Assembly: GCA_037962975.1 (NCBI GenBank)
Contig: JAYKXN010000233.1
Span: 1-64,000 of the forward strand
Length of the DNA: 64,000 nt
Source of the DNA: Clitoria ternatea
Lineage: Eukaryota > Streptophyta > Magnoliopsida > Fabales > Fabaceae
Direction: 5' to 3'
In this document: positions 48,551 through 60,792 of the stretch, piece by piece
Layout: the number at the start of each line of letters is the position of its first letter
Position numbering within the stretch: position 1 is the stretch's first letter
Position numbers and translations under genes: made by a program
The notes under the pieces: model-generated
The model's input: the letters and a program-made list of their open reading frames with translations, nothing else
Told to the model about the DNA's origin: nothing
Databases searched by the model: none

Positions 48551-48789
48551 CTTGGGCGCAGTAGGCCGGTTCACACAGGAAACCGCGCTGAACCCCGAGT
48601 AACGGGCGCAGTAGGTTCAGGATTAGCCCTGATCCGAACCCCGTGTTGAAGGCTTGGACTGTAGGATTGCACCGAACTCCAAGTACGGTTAGTAGGATCG
48701 AACCGAATACCGTGTGAAGACCTGAGATGTAGGACCAAACTGAACCTCAAAAGAAAGGCGTAAAAGCTTACCCTTGTCAAAGCGCCAAA

Positions 48790-49250
48790 ATTCAAAAGGC
48801 AATGTCCGTCCTCGGTGGTGGAATATCCACCCCGGAGCGGTTGAACGCTGACGTACCCGCTCTACATCTTCGAGGACAGATAAGGATTTCTATCTTTTAA
48901 GAAGTTAAAAGGTAATCTTTGAGATAAACTCTCCCTTCCCAATGAACTTACACTTGGGGACAGGGCGTGCTTTAACTTAATTGTCATTTATTCATTACAA
49001 TTTGTTATCTTAATCCAGTGTGATAAGTATGCTTTAAGTAACTAGGTAACCACGCAGAACGGATTCGCAAAGCATTGGAAATAATAAAGTGTTTTGTATA
49101 ACACCAAGTTATTCAGCACTCACACATTCGATGCAAACAGTTGAGGAAAAGTAATAGTGAATCTTATTTTCAAAAATAAGGAAATATGCAGGTTACAAAA
49201 TGTTTTAAAGCTGGAGCCGATCCCAGAACACGGCTATGAATGAAAGCTTA
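48790..49250. other. Non-coding part between the 59-bp array and the antisense gene
   Basis: No gene is recognised. The segment is the 3' flank of both convergent transcription units (gag-pol on plus, the antisense gene on minus), so terminators for each would be expected here. Confidence 0.5.
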
Positions 49251-49253
49251 AAA

Positions 49254-51921
49254 TTAAGAGGCCGGTGCTTGATCCTCCACAGTGGACACTCCCGCCTTCT
49301 CCGTCTGGTCCTCCACCCCAGTTTGGGCATCTTCTGGTGCTTCAGCTCCAGAGGCAGCAGTGGACGTTGTAGGCTCCATACTTTGGCCTTCTGGGAGGGG
49401 AGGCAGTTCGTACAGAGATGCATGGGGTTCATGGTGCGATCCGTCCTTATGAACTTCTACAAGTCTTCCCCCATGGAACTCGAAGAACGGATCTAATCCG
49501 TATAAATTCAGCTTTACTCCAGGGTTACGATAATAGACTTGACGAAGGGCCAGGCTGAAAGATTCATACGCCACATTTTTGCATATATCCAAGGCTTTGG
49601 CAGCCTTGGCCTTTGCAGCAGCTAGTCTTCTTTGAACCTTGGCATAATCCTCTTCTGAAGGCCCAGCACTCGCACCACCCTTTTTGAGTTCATCAATTAA
49701 GGCTTGCATCTCCTTCCGAATAGACTCCCACTCCCCAAGGTCCTTGTTGCGACCCTCCTCCATAACTTTGAGATCGTCAGCAAGCTTAGCCGATCTCTTC
49801 TTCTCCAGTTGTAATTCTTCTTCAAGGAGGGGTATGGATTTGTTTTTATTCTGGAGGTCGGCAACTTCCCGCTCTAGGGCCTTGTTCGCAAAATGAACTT
49901 GGCTTGCCTCTTCAGTCTTCCTCTGGAGCGTTTCTTTAGCTTTCTTTAATTCTGATTCCACCCCTCTGTGAACTTCAGCTTGCTTGGCCGCGAATTTCTC
50001 CTTCACCGCGAGTTCGGTCTCAAGTTTTTCAACCTGATCCATATAGTCAGCTTTCTCGCTCAGGGACTCAAGCAGGCCTGACAGTTCCTCAAGTTGCCAA
50101 CGCCCAACCTTGCAAGCACCTCAGACCCCAGCAGCGTCGAGGGAAGGGCGGAGGCAATACCGTGCCTTTGGGAGAGTAGGAGGCATAGATCCTTGAAACC
50201 ACAAATAAGGAGAAAGGAAGGAGTCACGCGGAGGATCGAACGCCGGAGGAGGACCGTTCCCAGAATCCGGTTCTGAAGCATTTTGAGAAGAAGGTGCAGA
50301 GAACTCAGGAACGGGTTCCTTTCCCTTGTCCTTCTTTAATTCAGTTTCTTCGGCCGTCCTCTGACGCTTCTTCACAGGGTCATCAGAGGAGGGCTTCTCT
50401 TGATTTGCCTTCTTTACAAGATGCCTCTTCTTCTTCTTTTTCTCTGGGACGGCCTCCTCGCCACCCGCTCCAGCGGCCTCAGTTGCTTCTTCGGTTTCCT
50501 CCTCGTCGAAGAGAGGAACCTCATCTCCTACCGCAGAAGTCAGAGGAATGAGAGGAGTTTTAGTGGCATTCCTCTTCCGCTGGATGTCATTTTCTTCAGA
50601 AGAGGAGTCATCGTCAGCCATCATGGTCCTTAACGACAACATCTCTGGGCAGGCTTTTTCAATTTGTTCTGCAAAACAAGAAAAGTTGAATAAGCATACA
50701 AGGAGAAAAATAACTAGAGCGAAATAACCATACAACACAAGGAGAATAAGAGCGGATGTTACGGAGGTAGGTGTTTTTGATGCCATCCTCGGCCAAGAGA
50801 AGACGGCTGGAAAACCCTTTGAGGGTCTTTGAGGCCGTCTGCAGGGCGCTCAAGACCTCAACAGAATGAGGGGAAAGTTCGCTCTCATCTGTATAATAAG
50901 CACGGCTCATAAGAAGAAAATGCTCGTGCGTCCAGCTAAGGGGAAACTTGGTAAACCCCTCTTTATTCCGCCAGAAGACTGGCTTATTTGGTTGGATTTG
51001 GACCCGCGTGTAGTAGTGTTTGAAGGAGCGCCCATCTACCTTTGCGGATTCCGTATAAGACTTGAAATTTACAACCCTTGAGTCACTACGGAGAGTAATG
51101 AACCCAAGGCCGCCCTTCTTATTAGCTCGGCGGACCACTTGGCAATAGTAAAATAGCTTGGCCACAGTGGCGGAGAAGCCAAAATGCTCCCCCAAAACTT
51201 CCAGAGCCCGGACAAGACTCCAACCGTTGGGATGTAGTTGTGAGGGGGCACAGTCTAGGAAACGCAGGACGGCCATCTGGAAATCCGTCAGGGGAAAGCG
51301 TACTCCCAGCTTTAAGAAAACGAAGTCGTACATGTAGACCGACCTCGCGTCAGGGACACTGTGGCCTATTCTCTCAGAAGGATGCGGAGCCATCACAGCG
51401 TATCGCGCTTTGTACTTCTTATCCGAATATATCTTACAGCGGAAAGAAACCGTGCGCTCCTCCTCACTTGCATGGTGCGAAGGGATCTCTAGGAATTCCT
51501 CTTCCACCCAGCAATAAGGTTTTTCCCTGTTGAGTTTCTCCCAATCAAGCCGGTGTGCCACAACATTGACACACCCTTCAGCAGAGCGGAGAAACGGTGT
51601 TTTTCCACGTCCTGGAAGATCCATGGTTGTGCAGGCGCGGTGGAATGCGTAGGTGCTGTGATAAAAAGCAACATCGTCAGAGAGATAACCTTCAGCACTT
51701 GACCCCTCATCAGAGCGGCTGGTAGCCCTCGAACCAAGGGGAACCTCAGAGCGATGAGAGGAAGAGGACGCTCGTGAGGAAGAAGCTTCGGCTCTCTCTG
51801 AGCGATGGCGCCCAGCCACAGGAGGATTCCCTGGAATCCTCCCACCACGGTGGCTAAGGGGGGCACGAGAGCCAAACCTCCCCCTATTTGAAGGACCAGC
51901 GTGGCCTGCTCTAGGGCGCAT
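49254..51921 (-). pseudogene. Antisense extra ORF of the Tat-type element (gypsy-type transposon protein)
   Basis: On the minus strand, exon 1 is 51921-50763 and exon 2 is 50668-49254, joined across a 94-bp GT-AG intron (50762-50669). Together they give 858 codons in one frame, with a single TGA at 50123-50121. Residues about 1-75 are Arg/Ser-rich. About 100-310 contain FLKLGVRFPLTDFQMAVLRF and WSLVRALEVLGEHFGF, typical of the plant putative gypsy-type transposon (PF04195-like) domain. An acidic/lysine-rich NLS-like part follows (EEAVPEKKKKKRHLVKKA), then a long coiled coil (from about 50042). Its function is unknown. It is transcribed against gag-pol. The stop could be read through or may mark decay. 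Confidence 0.8.
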
Positions 51922-52089
51922 GATGGAAGTAGAATGATTAAAATTGCAAGGAGTTGAAGGGAAGGAAGGTTACCTAAAGGAAGAGGATCTTTGAGAAGTT
52001 GAAGACGACAAGGAAATTCCAAGGAAATTTGAGCAGAGTTTCACTAAGTTTGAGAGCAAGGATGGATTCCTAAATCTGCTAAGAGTTCC

Positions 52090-52097
52090 TTTTATAG
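52090..52097 (-). promoter_or_regulatory. TATA box of the antisense gene
   Basis: CTATAAAA on the minus strand lies about 170 bp before ATG 51921, giving a short leader. This suggests the antisense ORF has its own promoter rather than relying on the LTR. Confidence 0.6.
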
Positions 52098-52140
52098 GTA
52101 ATGAAGAAACACAGTGTTTCAAACACAGTTCCTTTTAATT

Positions 52141-52543
52141 TGTTACATCTTTGCTTTTACTTTTGTAGTAGTTCCTTCAAAAGAAAGATTCAAATATTTA
52201 ATTTTTTCTTATATTTGTATTCTCTCTAGATGTGGTTTTGGATGCAATTTAGCGACCTAAATAGGCTCGATCACAACCATTTATTTAATGGGCATCACTA
52301 ATTTTGTCTTAAGATTAGAACTTATAAGATGCACAAACTATTAGTAACATCGTCGCTAATTAGCATTGTTTATCGTTAAGTAAAGTTAGGCAGCAACATA
52401 TGCCTATCTCGTAGAAAAATTTAGGTGAGGTTGAATTGGGTGTATGGAGGGATGAAAAGCTTAGCGACAGACACGTTGTTTGCCGCTATGTTCTTATCGT
52501 TACTTTGTCACTAGTTGGAACACATAGTAATGTAGCGACAGAA
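52141..52543. repeat. TAGCGACAGA-rich repeat, left of the copia element
   Basis: Motifs such as TTAGCGACCTAAAT, CATCGTCGCTAATTAGC and AGCGACAGACACGTTGTTTG recur, often as loose palindromes. The same kind of sequence continues at 57785-58440 after the copia insertion (GTTGCTAACACTTTACACC, AACGACAGAACTGTTGTCGG). It resembles a subterminal region of another CACTA-like element. No ORF is present. Confidence 0.5.
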
Positions 52544-52548
52544 GTGTC

Positions 52549-53113
52549 TGTTGGGAAAAACTAGACATAGATTAACTGATATTTTCCCCGGCGCAGCGGA
52601 ATGACGGACCGATAAAATAGGTGGTTGCAGAATAAATTAAATACGAGTAAAGTAAATAAATAATTAAAATGGCACCAGCAATTTAACGTGGTTCACTCTT
52701 TTGATTTGGGCTACGTCCACGGGACAAACTCTAAAATTTCATACAAGAGGGACTTCTCTAATAAAATATTAGAGGCACAAACCCGAAATTAACCCAAAAT
52801 AGTGGCACTCAAGTGTTTCCCAAACACCCTAATTAACCTCACTATTTTGTCACTCACTAATTATTTTTCCCTTACTCTAAATCATCAAATCAGTTAATTA
52901 CTTTGGCTGAAACACTCTTGTTAGTGTTTCTTGCAATTGCTTATGATGCTTCAATTTCTTGGTTTTGTGCCTATTTATAGGCCTTTGGAAACAATTTCAG
53001 CCACTTGAAATTCGTGGCTTTCAATTACCCATGCTGCATGCATCTTGTAACCACAAAATGGAAAGACAAATAAATTATTGTTTATAGCCCTCCATTTTGA
53101 GGTTCCTATAACA
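52549..53113 (-). repeat. Left LTR of the copia element (3' LTR)
   Basis: Starts TGTTGGGAAAAACTAGAC on the plus strand and ends CCTATAACA. A minus-strand TATA box (CTATAAATAG) is at 52971-52980. Confidence 0.92.
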
Positions 53114-56100
53114 ATCTCCCCCTCCTGGTTAGATGGAGGGCTCTACCAGTCCTGCTATTTGTCGACGGTACTCCAGCTTCTCCTTCTGATCCATTTTCAT
53201 CTGTGTGGATCTTCTCAAGTTGTAGTAACTTCTTCTCCAATACATCCCTGATCCAGTGATATCTCACATCAATGTGTTTTGATCTAGAATGAAAGGAGGA
53301 ATTCTTACCAAGGTGAATTGTGCTCTGACTGTCACAAAATAGCTCATACTTTTCCCGGTACAAGCCAAGTTCTTCCAAGAACTTCTTCATCTATATCATC
53401 TTTTTGTAAGCTTCAGTGGCCGCAATAAATTCTGCTTCAGTTGTTGAGAGAGCAACACACTTCTGTAGTCTGGATTGCCATGACACAACTCCCCTTGTAA
53501 AAGTAATCAGGTATCCTAATGTAGACTTTCTTGAGTCAACATCGCCAGCCATATCAGCATCTGTGTAACCTACTAGCATAAGTTTTCCATCTCCAAAACA
53601 CAGACACATTTTAGAGGTACCACGTAGATACCTGAAAATCCACTTTACTGCAGCCCAGTGTTCCTTTCCAGGATTTGAAAGGAAATGACTCACTACTCCC
53701 ACGGAGTGAGCGATATCTGGCCGTGTACATACCATGGCATATATCAAACTCCCAACTGCTGAAACATATGGAATTCTATCCATCTCATCTTTCTCATCCT
53801 CTGTGGAAGGGCACTACTTGGTACTTAGTCTAAAGTGATTAGCAAGAGGACAATTAACTGCCTTAGCCTTGTCCATATTGAATCGTTGAAGTACCTTCTT
53901 GATATACTTCTCCTGTGACAACCACAATTTCTTTGCATTCCTGTCTCTGGTTATTTTCATGCCAAGAATTTGTCTTGCTGGCCCTAAGTCTTTCATAGCA
54001 AAAGACTTGCTCAATTGCTTCTTTAACTTGTTGATTCTGGAAATATTCTGACCAACGATCAACATATCATCTACATAGAGTAGAAGAATAATAAAATCAT
54101 TGTCAGAGAATTTCTGTACAAATACACAATGGTCTGAAGTGGTCTTCTTGTAGCCTTGCTCCCCCATCACAGACTCAAACTTCTTGTACCATTGTCTTGG
54201 TGCCTGTTTCAAGCCATACAAGCTTGTATTAAGCTTACAGACATAGTCCTCTTTCCCTTTTACTTTGAAACCCTCTGGCTGCTCGATGTATATCTCTTCC
54301 TCCAAGTCACCGTGAAGAAGACTGTCTTCACATCCATCTGCTCGATTTCAAGGTCGACACTTGCTGCTAACCCTATCACTGTTCTGATGGATGTCATCTT
54401 CACCACTGGTGAGAAAATCTCATCAAAGTCAATCCTTTTTATTTGACTAAATCCTTTGACAACCAATCTAGCTTTGAATCGTGGCTGGGGACTGTGTTCT
54501 TCATGCTTGATTCTGAACACCCACTTGTTCTTCAAAGCCTTCTTGCCTTTTGGTAGCTTCACTAGCTCAAATGTCTTATTCTTAAGCAAGGAACTCATCT
54601 TAATTTGCATGGCTTCAATCCACTTTTTATAGGGTTCATCATTCATAGCTTCTTGGAAATTTTCCGAGTCTCCACCGTCAGTCAGTAACACATACTGTTC
54701 TCCAGGATATCTTATAGAGCGTTGTCTGACTCTATTAGATCTCCTTAGACTTAGAGAACCCGCTGGAGCTAGTGGTTGATCATGAACACTTTCATCATCA
54801 GAATTTTCTGATGGTATCTCAAAGGGGGAAATCGGATCACCTGTCTCAGGTTGATCATTAGGAACTTCATCTTTAACTTCTCTTGGCACTATCGTTGAAG
54901 GAACTAGCTCTATGTTTTTTGAACCATCATTGGATTTGGAAGCATTTTTCTTGGCTTTTTCTATATCTTTAATGATCTCATATTCAACAAACACTGCATC
55001 ACGGCTTCTGACAAGCTTCTTATGGACTGGATCATAAAATCTATAGCCAAGCTAATCTTGACCATAGCTGAGAAATACGCATTATCGTGTCTCGACATCA
55101 AGTTTGGATCTTTCATCCTTCGATACATGCACGAAGGCCTTACAGCCAAACCCCCATAAATGATCATAGGAAACATCCTTTCCTAACCATACCTTCTCTA
55201 GAGTGTCATACTGAAGAGGAAAACAAGGTGAATGGTTCAATACGTGAGCGACTGCTTAGCCTCACCCCAGAATATCTTTGGTAACTTTGCATATAAGAGT
55301 ATACATCTAACTCTCTCCATCAAAGTCCTGTTCATCCTCTCATCTAAACCATTCAATTACGACGTCTTTGGCGGGGTCGTTTTATGTCAAATACCATTCT
55401 CTTTACAGTAAGCATGAAATGGTCATGTTACTCTCCACCATTGTCTGTACAAATACACTTAAGTTTCTTGCCAGTTTCCTTCTCCACCATAGATAAGAAC
55501 TATTTAAAGACATCAAACACTTGGTCTTTAGTCTTTAAAAGATATACCCAAGTCTTTTGGGAATGATCATCAATGAAAGTCACAAAGTAATGAGCACCAC
55601 CAAGTGACTTTGGCATTGGCCCACACAAATCCGAATGTATTAGGTCTAATACATTCTTCATTCGGGAAGGAGGGGAACTCTTGAAAGCAACTCTGTTTTG
55701 CTTTCCCGCCAGACAATCAGCACACTTCTTTAAATGGACCTGATCTAATCCAGGTAATATATTCTTTTTGGTTAGAACGGTCATACTTTTCTCACTCATA
55801 TGACCGAGCTGCTTGTCCCATAATTCAACTGTACCGTTATTCTCCACTGTATTCACAGTATCCTGCAAAGCCTTTGCCTATATCATGTACAGTCTTGAGC
55901 ACTTATCTCCTTTGGACACTACCAACGATCCTTTGGTGAGCTTCCACTGGCCATTGTTGAAGGTGTTGTTGTACCCTTCATCATCCAACCTTCCGGTTGA
56001 GATCAAGTTCAAGCGTATGTCTGGAATATACCTGACGTCCTTCAGGACTAACCACATATCATTCTGTGTCTCCAAACAAACATCTCCTTTTCCTACAACT

Positions 56101-57055
56101 TTTGAGTAATTTTCATTCCCCATTCTAACAACACCAAAATCACCTGGTGTGTAAGAGGAGAATAATTCCCTCTGAGATGTCATATGAATAGTAGCTCCAC
56201 TGTCAACTACCCAACTGGTCTCATGGGTTGCAAGGTTGACAATGTTTTCTTCATAAATGATGTGGAACTCCTCGACAGCATTGGTTTGTTCATCATCACT
56301 ACTGTCATCTTGGGCCTTCTCCTTGCCTTTGTTCTTCTTCTGAGATTTCTTGAGTATCCGACAGAACCTTTTTATATGACCCTTCTGTTTACAGTGTTGA
56401 CACTCCACATTTGCATACCTATTTGACTTTCCTCTACTTTTGCCTCTGGAATTGGAACTTTTGGTCTGATTTCTCCCCCTTGTCTCTACAACAAGAACAT
56501 CCTGCTGCGATGATATGGATTCTTATGTTTTTCTTCTCATTTCTTCATTTAGGACACCACTTTTGATATTTTCCATATTTACTACACCATTTGGTACAGA
56601 ATTTGTGATTGAAATCTTCAATGTCTCCCAAGACTCTGGTAGGGAAGCCAACACCAAAAGAGTAAGTACTTCATCACCATTCTTGACAGCTGCTCCACGA
56701 TCCCGTGCATCTCATTCAAATGATCTGCCATCAGTGTACCCTCCCGGTACTTCATCTAGAGTAGCTTTATCAAATAAAATAATTTATTATTGCCAGTTTT
56801 GGAAGTGTACAACTCCTCCAACTTGTTCCACAATGTTGAAGCATGAGTCTCACTACAAATGTGATTGTACACATTTTCTTCGACGAATTGTCGGATAAAG
56901 TCATAGACTTGTTCATGCTCAAATTCCCATTCTTCATCTGTCTTGTCCTCAGGTTTAGTTGTACTAAACACTGGTAGATGCATCTTCGTCACAAATAAGA
57001 GATCCTTCATCTTATTTCTCTATATGTGGTAATTCATGCCATTTAAATTAATCAT
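53106..57055 (-). pseudogene. Ty1/copia gag-pol, multiply broken
   Basis: Minus-strand pieces in order: gag from about 57055, with a TAG at a likely tryptophan codon near 57019 and then HICSETHASTLWNKLEELYTS. A CCHC knuckle CQHCKQKGHIKRFC (56402-56361) precedes the protease WVVDSGATIHMT (about 56215). GAG-pre-integrase and integrase follow: LWDKQLGHMSEKSM, CADCLAGK, HSDLCGP and a later TDNGGE followed by a stop. RT has KARLVVKGFSQ, then a frameshift after EQMDVKTVFF, then YGLKQAPRQWYKKF and YVDDMLIVG (about 54070). RNase H has VGYTDADMAGD, CVALSTTEAEFIAATEA and CDSQSTIHLGKN, split by a stop at 53391-53393. At least five breaks exclude function. Confidence 0.93.
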
Positions 57056-57197
57056 TTTGCTCGTTTTCACCTCCATGGCCCCAACTAGACTTTTAAAGGG
57101 GTAAACAATAATCTGACTTATTTTTTGATGTGGAGGGTCCACCTTAGTGGCAACCACAGAGCATACGATAAGTAGATATTAAGTCCCCCTGGTACCA

Positions 57198-57208
57198 CTC
57201 TGATACCA
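57198..57208 (-). other. Copia primer-binding site
   Basis: TGGTATCAGAG on the minus strand, 2 nt inside the 5' LTR, matches the usual initiator-methionine tRNA site of plant LTR retrotransposons. Confidence 0.88.
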
Positions 57209-57210
57209 GT

Positions 57211-57779
57211 TATTAGGAAAAACCAGACACAGATTAACTGATATTTTTCCCGACGCAGCGGAATAGCGAACAGATAAAATAGGTGGTTGCAGAATAAATT
57301 AAATACGAACAAAGTAAATAAATAATTAAAATGGAACCAGCAATTTAACGTGGTTCACCCTTTTGATTTGAGCTACGTCCACGGGACAAACTCCGAAATT
57401 TGTTCCACTAATAAAATTAGTAGGTGTACAAGAGGGACTTCTCTAATAAAATATTAAAGGCACAAACCTGAGATTAACCCAAAATAGTGGCACTGAAGTG
57501 TTTCCTAAACACCTTGTTACTCACTAATTATTTTTCACTCACTTTAAATCATCAAAGCAATTAATTGCTTTGGCCTAAACACTCTCGTTAGTGTTTCTTG
57601 CAATTGCTTCTGATGCTTCAATTGCTTGGTTTTGTGCCTATTTATAGGTCTTTGGAAACAATTTCAGCCACTTAAAATTTATGGCTTTCAATTACCCATG
57701 CTGCATGCATCTTTTAACCACAAAATGGAAAGGCAAATAAATTATCGTTTTAGCCCTCCATTATGAGGGACCTATAACA
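57211..57779 (-). repeat. Right LTR of the copia element (5' LTR)
   Basis: Begins TATTAGGAAAAACCAGAC on the plus strand, where the left LTR has TG, so the outer base of this terminus is mutated at the PBS side. Ends CCTATAACA. TATA box CTATAAATAG (minus) at 57638-57647. Confidence 0.9.
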
Positions 57780-57784
57780 GTGTC

Positions 57785-58440
57785 AGTCATCACTAGCTTG
57801 GAGGGCATTCATGATGGAAGGTTAAGGGATAGAAAAAGGTTAGTGATGGATGAGCGTCAATCCCAATATATGTGCAGGTCAACATAAAAATCATGGGAAA
57901 TAAAAACGTTAACAAGTGTATGTCTCGTTGCTAACACTTTACACCAAACCTGTAGCTAAAACCCATTGCTAAGTTGATGTTTAAAAGTTGAAAAGGATTT
58001 TGTCACTTAGTGTTTATTTGGTCTATAGTTAGAAAACGGAGGTATGAAAATGGAAAATTTAAAGGTTAATATTAATCTTTCGCACTGTTCAACTGTTAAA
58101 ACTCTGTTAGACTATAAAATCTTTATATTTGGGTTGGTTAAACCGTAATTTGACCAACGTAATTATAAACCAAACGAACCATAAGGCTATAGCTATATTG
58201 GGCGGGAAATAATTAAAAAGTAAAGGGAAATAAAAATGTTAACGACAGAACTGTTGTCGGTCTCTAACTAATTTTTTCCTACCCATCGCCAACTATGTAG
58301 CTAAAGTGTTCTGTTGAAGTGAAAAATTCTATGGAAAATAAAAATCTGAACGATGTCTACATGTTGCTAATTCCATAACTAATGTGTTATGTTGAAGTTG
58401 CAAAGTTAACTATTGTGAACACCTCTTTTGGTCCGGCCCA
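57785..58440. repeat. TAGCGACAGA-rich repeat, right of the copia element
   Basis: This continues the repeat at 52141-52543 after the copia insertion. It contains an inverted copy of the short MITE-like repeat (58025-58185). No gene is seen. Confidence 0.5.
58025..58185 (-). repeat. Dispersed short MITE-like repeat, inverted copy
   Basis: The reverse complement reads GTTTGGTTTATAATTACGTT, then AGAGTTTTAACAGTTGAACA, then TTTAAATTTTCCATTTTC and a CTAACTATAGACCA end. This is the same order as at 18264-18425. Confidence 0.6.
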
Positions 58441-58443
58441 AAT

Positions 58444-60790
58444 TGTTATGACACCGGACTCATCCTTGAAATCGGGAACACCGGACAAGGCCTAAGTTAA
58501 CACCGCACCTCAACTCCGTCCATGAGTCCTCATCTTAACACTCCGCCCATGAGTCCTCAATACTCCGCCCATGAGTCCTTAACACTCCGCCCATGAGTCC
58601 TCAACACTCCGCCCATGAGTCCTCAACACTTCGCCAACCGCCCTCATTTGCACTCCGCCCCCATGAACGGTGTGGAACTCCGCCTCTTCACACACCGTCC
58701 CATAAACGGTGTGGCACTCCGCCCTCTTCACACAACGTTCCACAGGGTGTTAGCCAACATCAACTCCGCCCAAACGTTCGTCCTCACCTCAGGAGTACCT
58801 TAAACGGCCGATGTCGCGGATCTGACAACAAAAGACGAGGCGAGTCCGGCCTAAGTAAGACGATCTCATGGTTTGACCGAGGTCAAAATGGGCACACCGG
58901 CTGGTAGTAGATCCGGACCAGGAAGGAGAACATCGGCCCCTGTGATTACATTGAAAGACTCAGCCGGTGTGAAGACACATGCAATGGTTCTTAAGGCCCC
59001 ACATCGGATCAGTGGAGACTCCGTCCAACCAATGGCTTTGCTAACCGGTGTCACAAATTTGACAACGGAGGGGTGAGGTCGGAAGATTGTGCGCGGTGAC
59101 CTGGAATCGCACTCCCTGGAAAATGGCAGACAGGGAGGCGAAAGTGGGCAATTAAAAAAATCCCACTGAAAACCCTGCTCCCCACCAATGGTAATGGCCA
59201 GAGCAGCACACCACTACACAGATGGGCGAGTGGGATTTCTGGTTGTCCCAAAACCCTCAGCCCATGACTCAAAGGCCCTATAAATGCCCCAACCAAGGAA
59301 GCTCAAGGGGTTGGCCTTCAGATTCTCCCTCTACGCGAGAAAACTCTTCTGAAATTCTCTCTGATTCTTCAAGATCCTTAACTGACCTCCCCACCTGAAA
59401 CCAGTGACTTGCCCTAGTCATCACAAAAGGACTCCTTAGTTCGAAAAAGGGTTTGAAGTTTTCTTTTCTCACTAACACAAAGTCACTGCTCTCACACCGT
59501 CCGTATCCCGAACGTACCTCGTCACCACAGAGCTGATTCCACTCCAACTCCCATACGTTGTCAATCCTTGTCACTGCTCAACAGCGTTCACTCCGGATCA
59601 ACCTCCCACAACACCGGTCGCGACCTTCAGATCTCCAGTTCGGGTCCAACTCCGGTTCATTGTCCCTGCCAGCGTACGGGTTCGAAATCAGTCCGACACC
59701 GTCACTGTGCTCAACCTCTCACGTCGGTTCATAGCTCGTCATACCGGTTCCACTCCATTCCTTAGTTCTTTTGCTGTTAGTTCCCTTTTTTTTTTTTTTT
59801 TTTGTTTTACTTTCCTGTGAGTTTACTGCTTGTTGATTGTAGTTGTCTGCGTACCTTTAGTTTACGCTGTTAATATTTTTTACCCTTTTCCATAATAAGT
59901 TGACATAATAAAAAACAGTTTTGTAAAAAAACAGTGTCGTACGGGAGCACTCCTGTCTACACAACCCTCTTAGGATTCGTGCACGTGCGAAGAATTTCGC
60001 TTTGTATGAATTCCCCTCTTTAATGATATCCATCAACATCTTTTAAATCCCTCTCTAAAATAGCAATATTCAGAACTACGTAACCCTGATTTCTTGATAA
60101 CTCAAGAATACGTAGGAGCGGGACTTTAACTCCTGTCGGGCCCATCTTTCTTATTTCCTTTTTTTTTTGTTGTTGATTTACTGCTTTACTTTTTATATTT
60201 CCTTCATAAACTTCCCTTTTTTAGTCACTTCCGTGAAAATCAATTTAGACGTGACGTCTTGTTGGTTTCCCCATAGTTTTGTGCCCAAGCCTCGCCATAA
60301 TTTCATAGGGAAGGGGTACTTAGGACAAGACGTCCCGCTTATCCCTTTCCTATCCCTATCCTTTTATTCTAGGATGTCCAATTTAGACGCGACGTCTTGA
60401 TGGCATCCTCTCACCCCTCTGTCTCATATCGAAGTCGAGCTTAATTCGGACAAGAACGTCCCATTAACCTCGCTTTGGCCTTCTATGTCTGTACAGTCCT
60501 TTCCTCCATTCTATCATTTTTCAAAATAAAAGGGAAGAAACCATGTTTTATTTAAGGCTATTTATGTCGTGCTTTCAGTCTTGGTACTGTCTTTGACAGG
60601 CGATGTAGGGTGCTAATACCTTCCCTACTCGTAACCGACTCCCGAACTTGAATCTCATTTTTTTAACCAGTGCCCTCCTTGAATTTAGTTTTTTTCCAAT
60701 GTTTTTCCCTATAAAAAAAACGTTGGTGGCGACTCCCTGTTTCATCTTTTCTCTCTCGTTCGCCGCGCCGTCGCGATCCAGGTTGCGACA
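58444..60790 (+). repeat. Ogre-type 5' LTR
   Basis: The right border is defined by ...GGTTGCGACA followed by the PBS. The left border is placed at TGTTATGACACCGG on the change from AT-rich to GC-rich sequence and is uncertain. A TATA box (TATAAA, 59279-59284) sits about 1.5 kb before the LTR end. A 22-bp minisatellite (58515-58640) and a T18 tract (59786-59803) lie inside. The partner LTR is outside the window, so no target duplication can be tested. Confidence 0.65.
58515..58640. repeat. 22-bp minisatellite in the Ogre LTR
   Basis: Five to six units of ACTCCGCCCATGAGTCCTCA with small changes. Confidence 0.85.
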
Positions 60791-60792
60791 GA

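Larger units (their letters stand above)
41505..52140 (+). mobile_element. Near-complete Tat-lineage Ty3/gypsy element lacking its 3' LTR
   Basis: The order is 5' LTR (41505-42308), PBS, gag-pol frame (42371-47833), 3' region with a 59-bp array (48142-48550), and an antisense gene (51921-49254) with its TATA box at 52090. A second RNase H domain and an extra antisense ORF downstream of pol are known traits of the Tat lineage. GTTAC (41500-41504) would be the left target copy. No sequence resembling the 5' LTR occurs again before 64000, so the 3' end is deleted. The right limit (about 52140) is approximate. Confidence 0.9.
52549..57779 (-). mobile_element. Complete Ty1/copia element with TSD, decayed
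   Basis: LTRs of 565 bp (52549-53113) and 569 bp (57211-57779) bound a 5231-bp element flanked by GTGTC on both sides (52544-52548 and 57780-57784). Minus-strand order is 5' LTR, PBS (57208-57198), gag, protease, integrase, RT, RNase H, then a purine-rich tract GGAGGGGGAGAT next to the 3' LTR. The LTRs differ by many substitutions and small indels, including a longer segment near 57400, so the insertion is older than the 11-17 kb element. Domain order (integrase before RT) is diagnostic of copia. RT and RNase H motifs look Tnt1-like. Confidence 0.95.

Noticed and set aside
49236..50633. Plus-strand Ser-rich ORFs over the antisense gene
   Set aside because: They are the complement of a coiled-coil and acidic coding sequence. 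The minus-strand frame has domain and splice support.
57785..57800. CATCACTAGC as a CACTA terminus for the 35908 element
   Set aside because: It lacks the following TGCAAAAATTGG sequence and the CACGGTT subterminal repeats expected at the other end.
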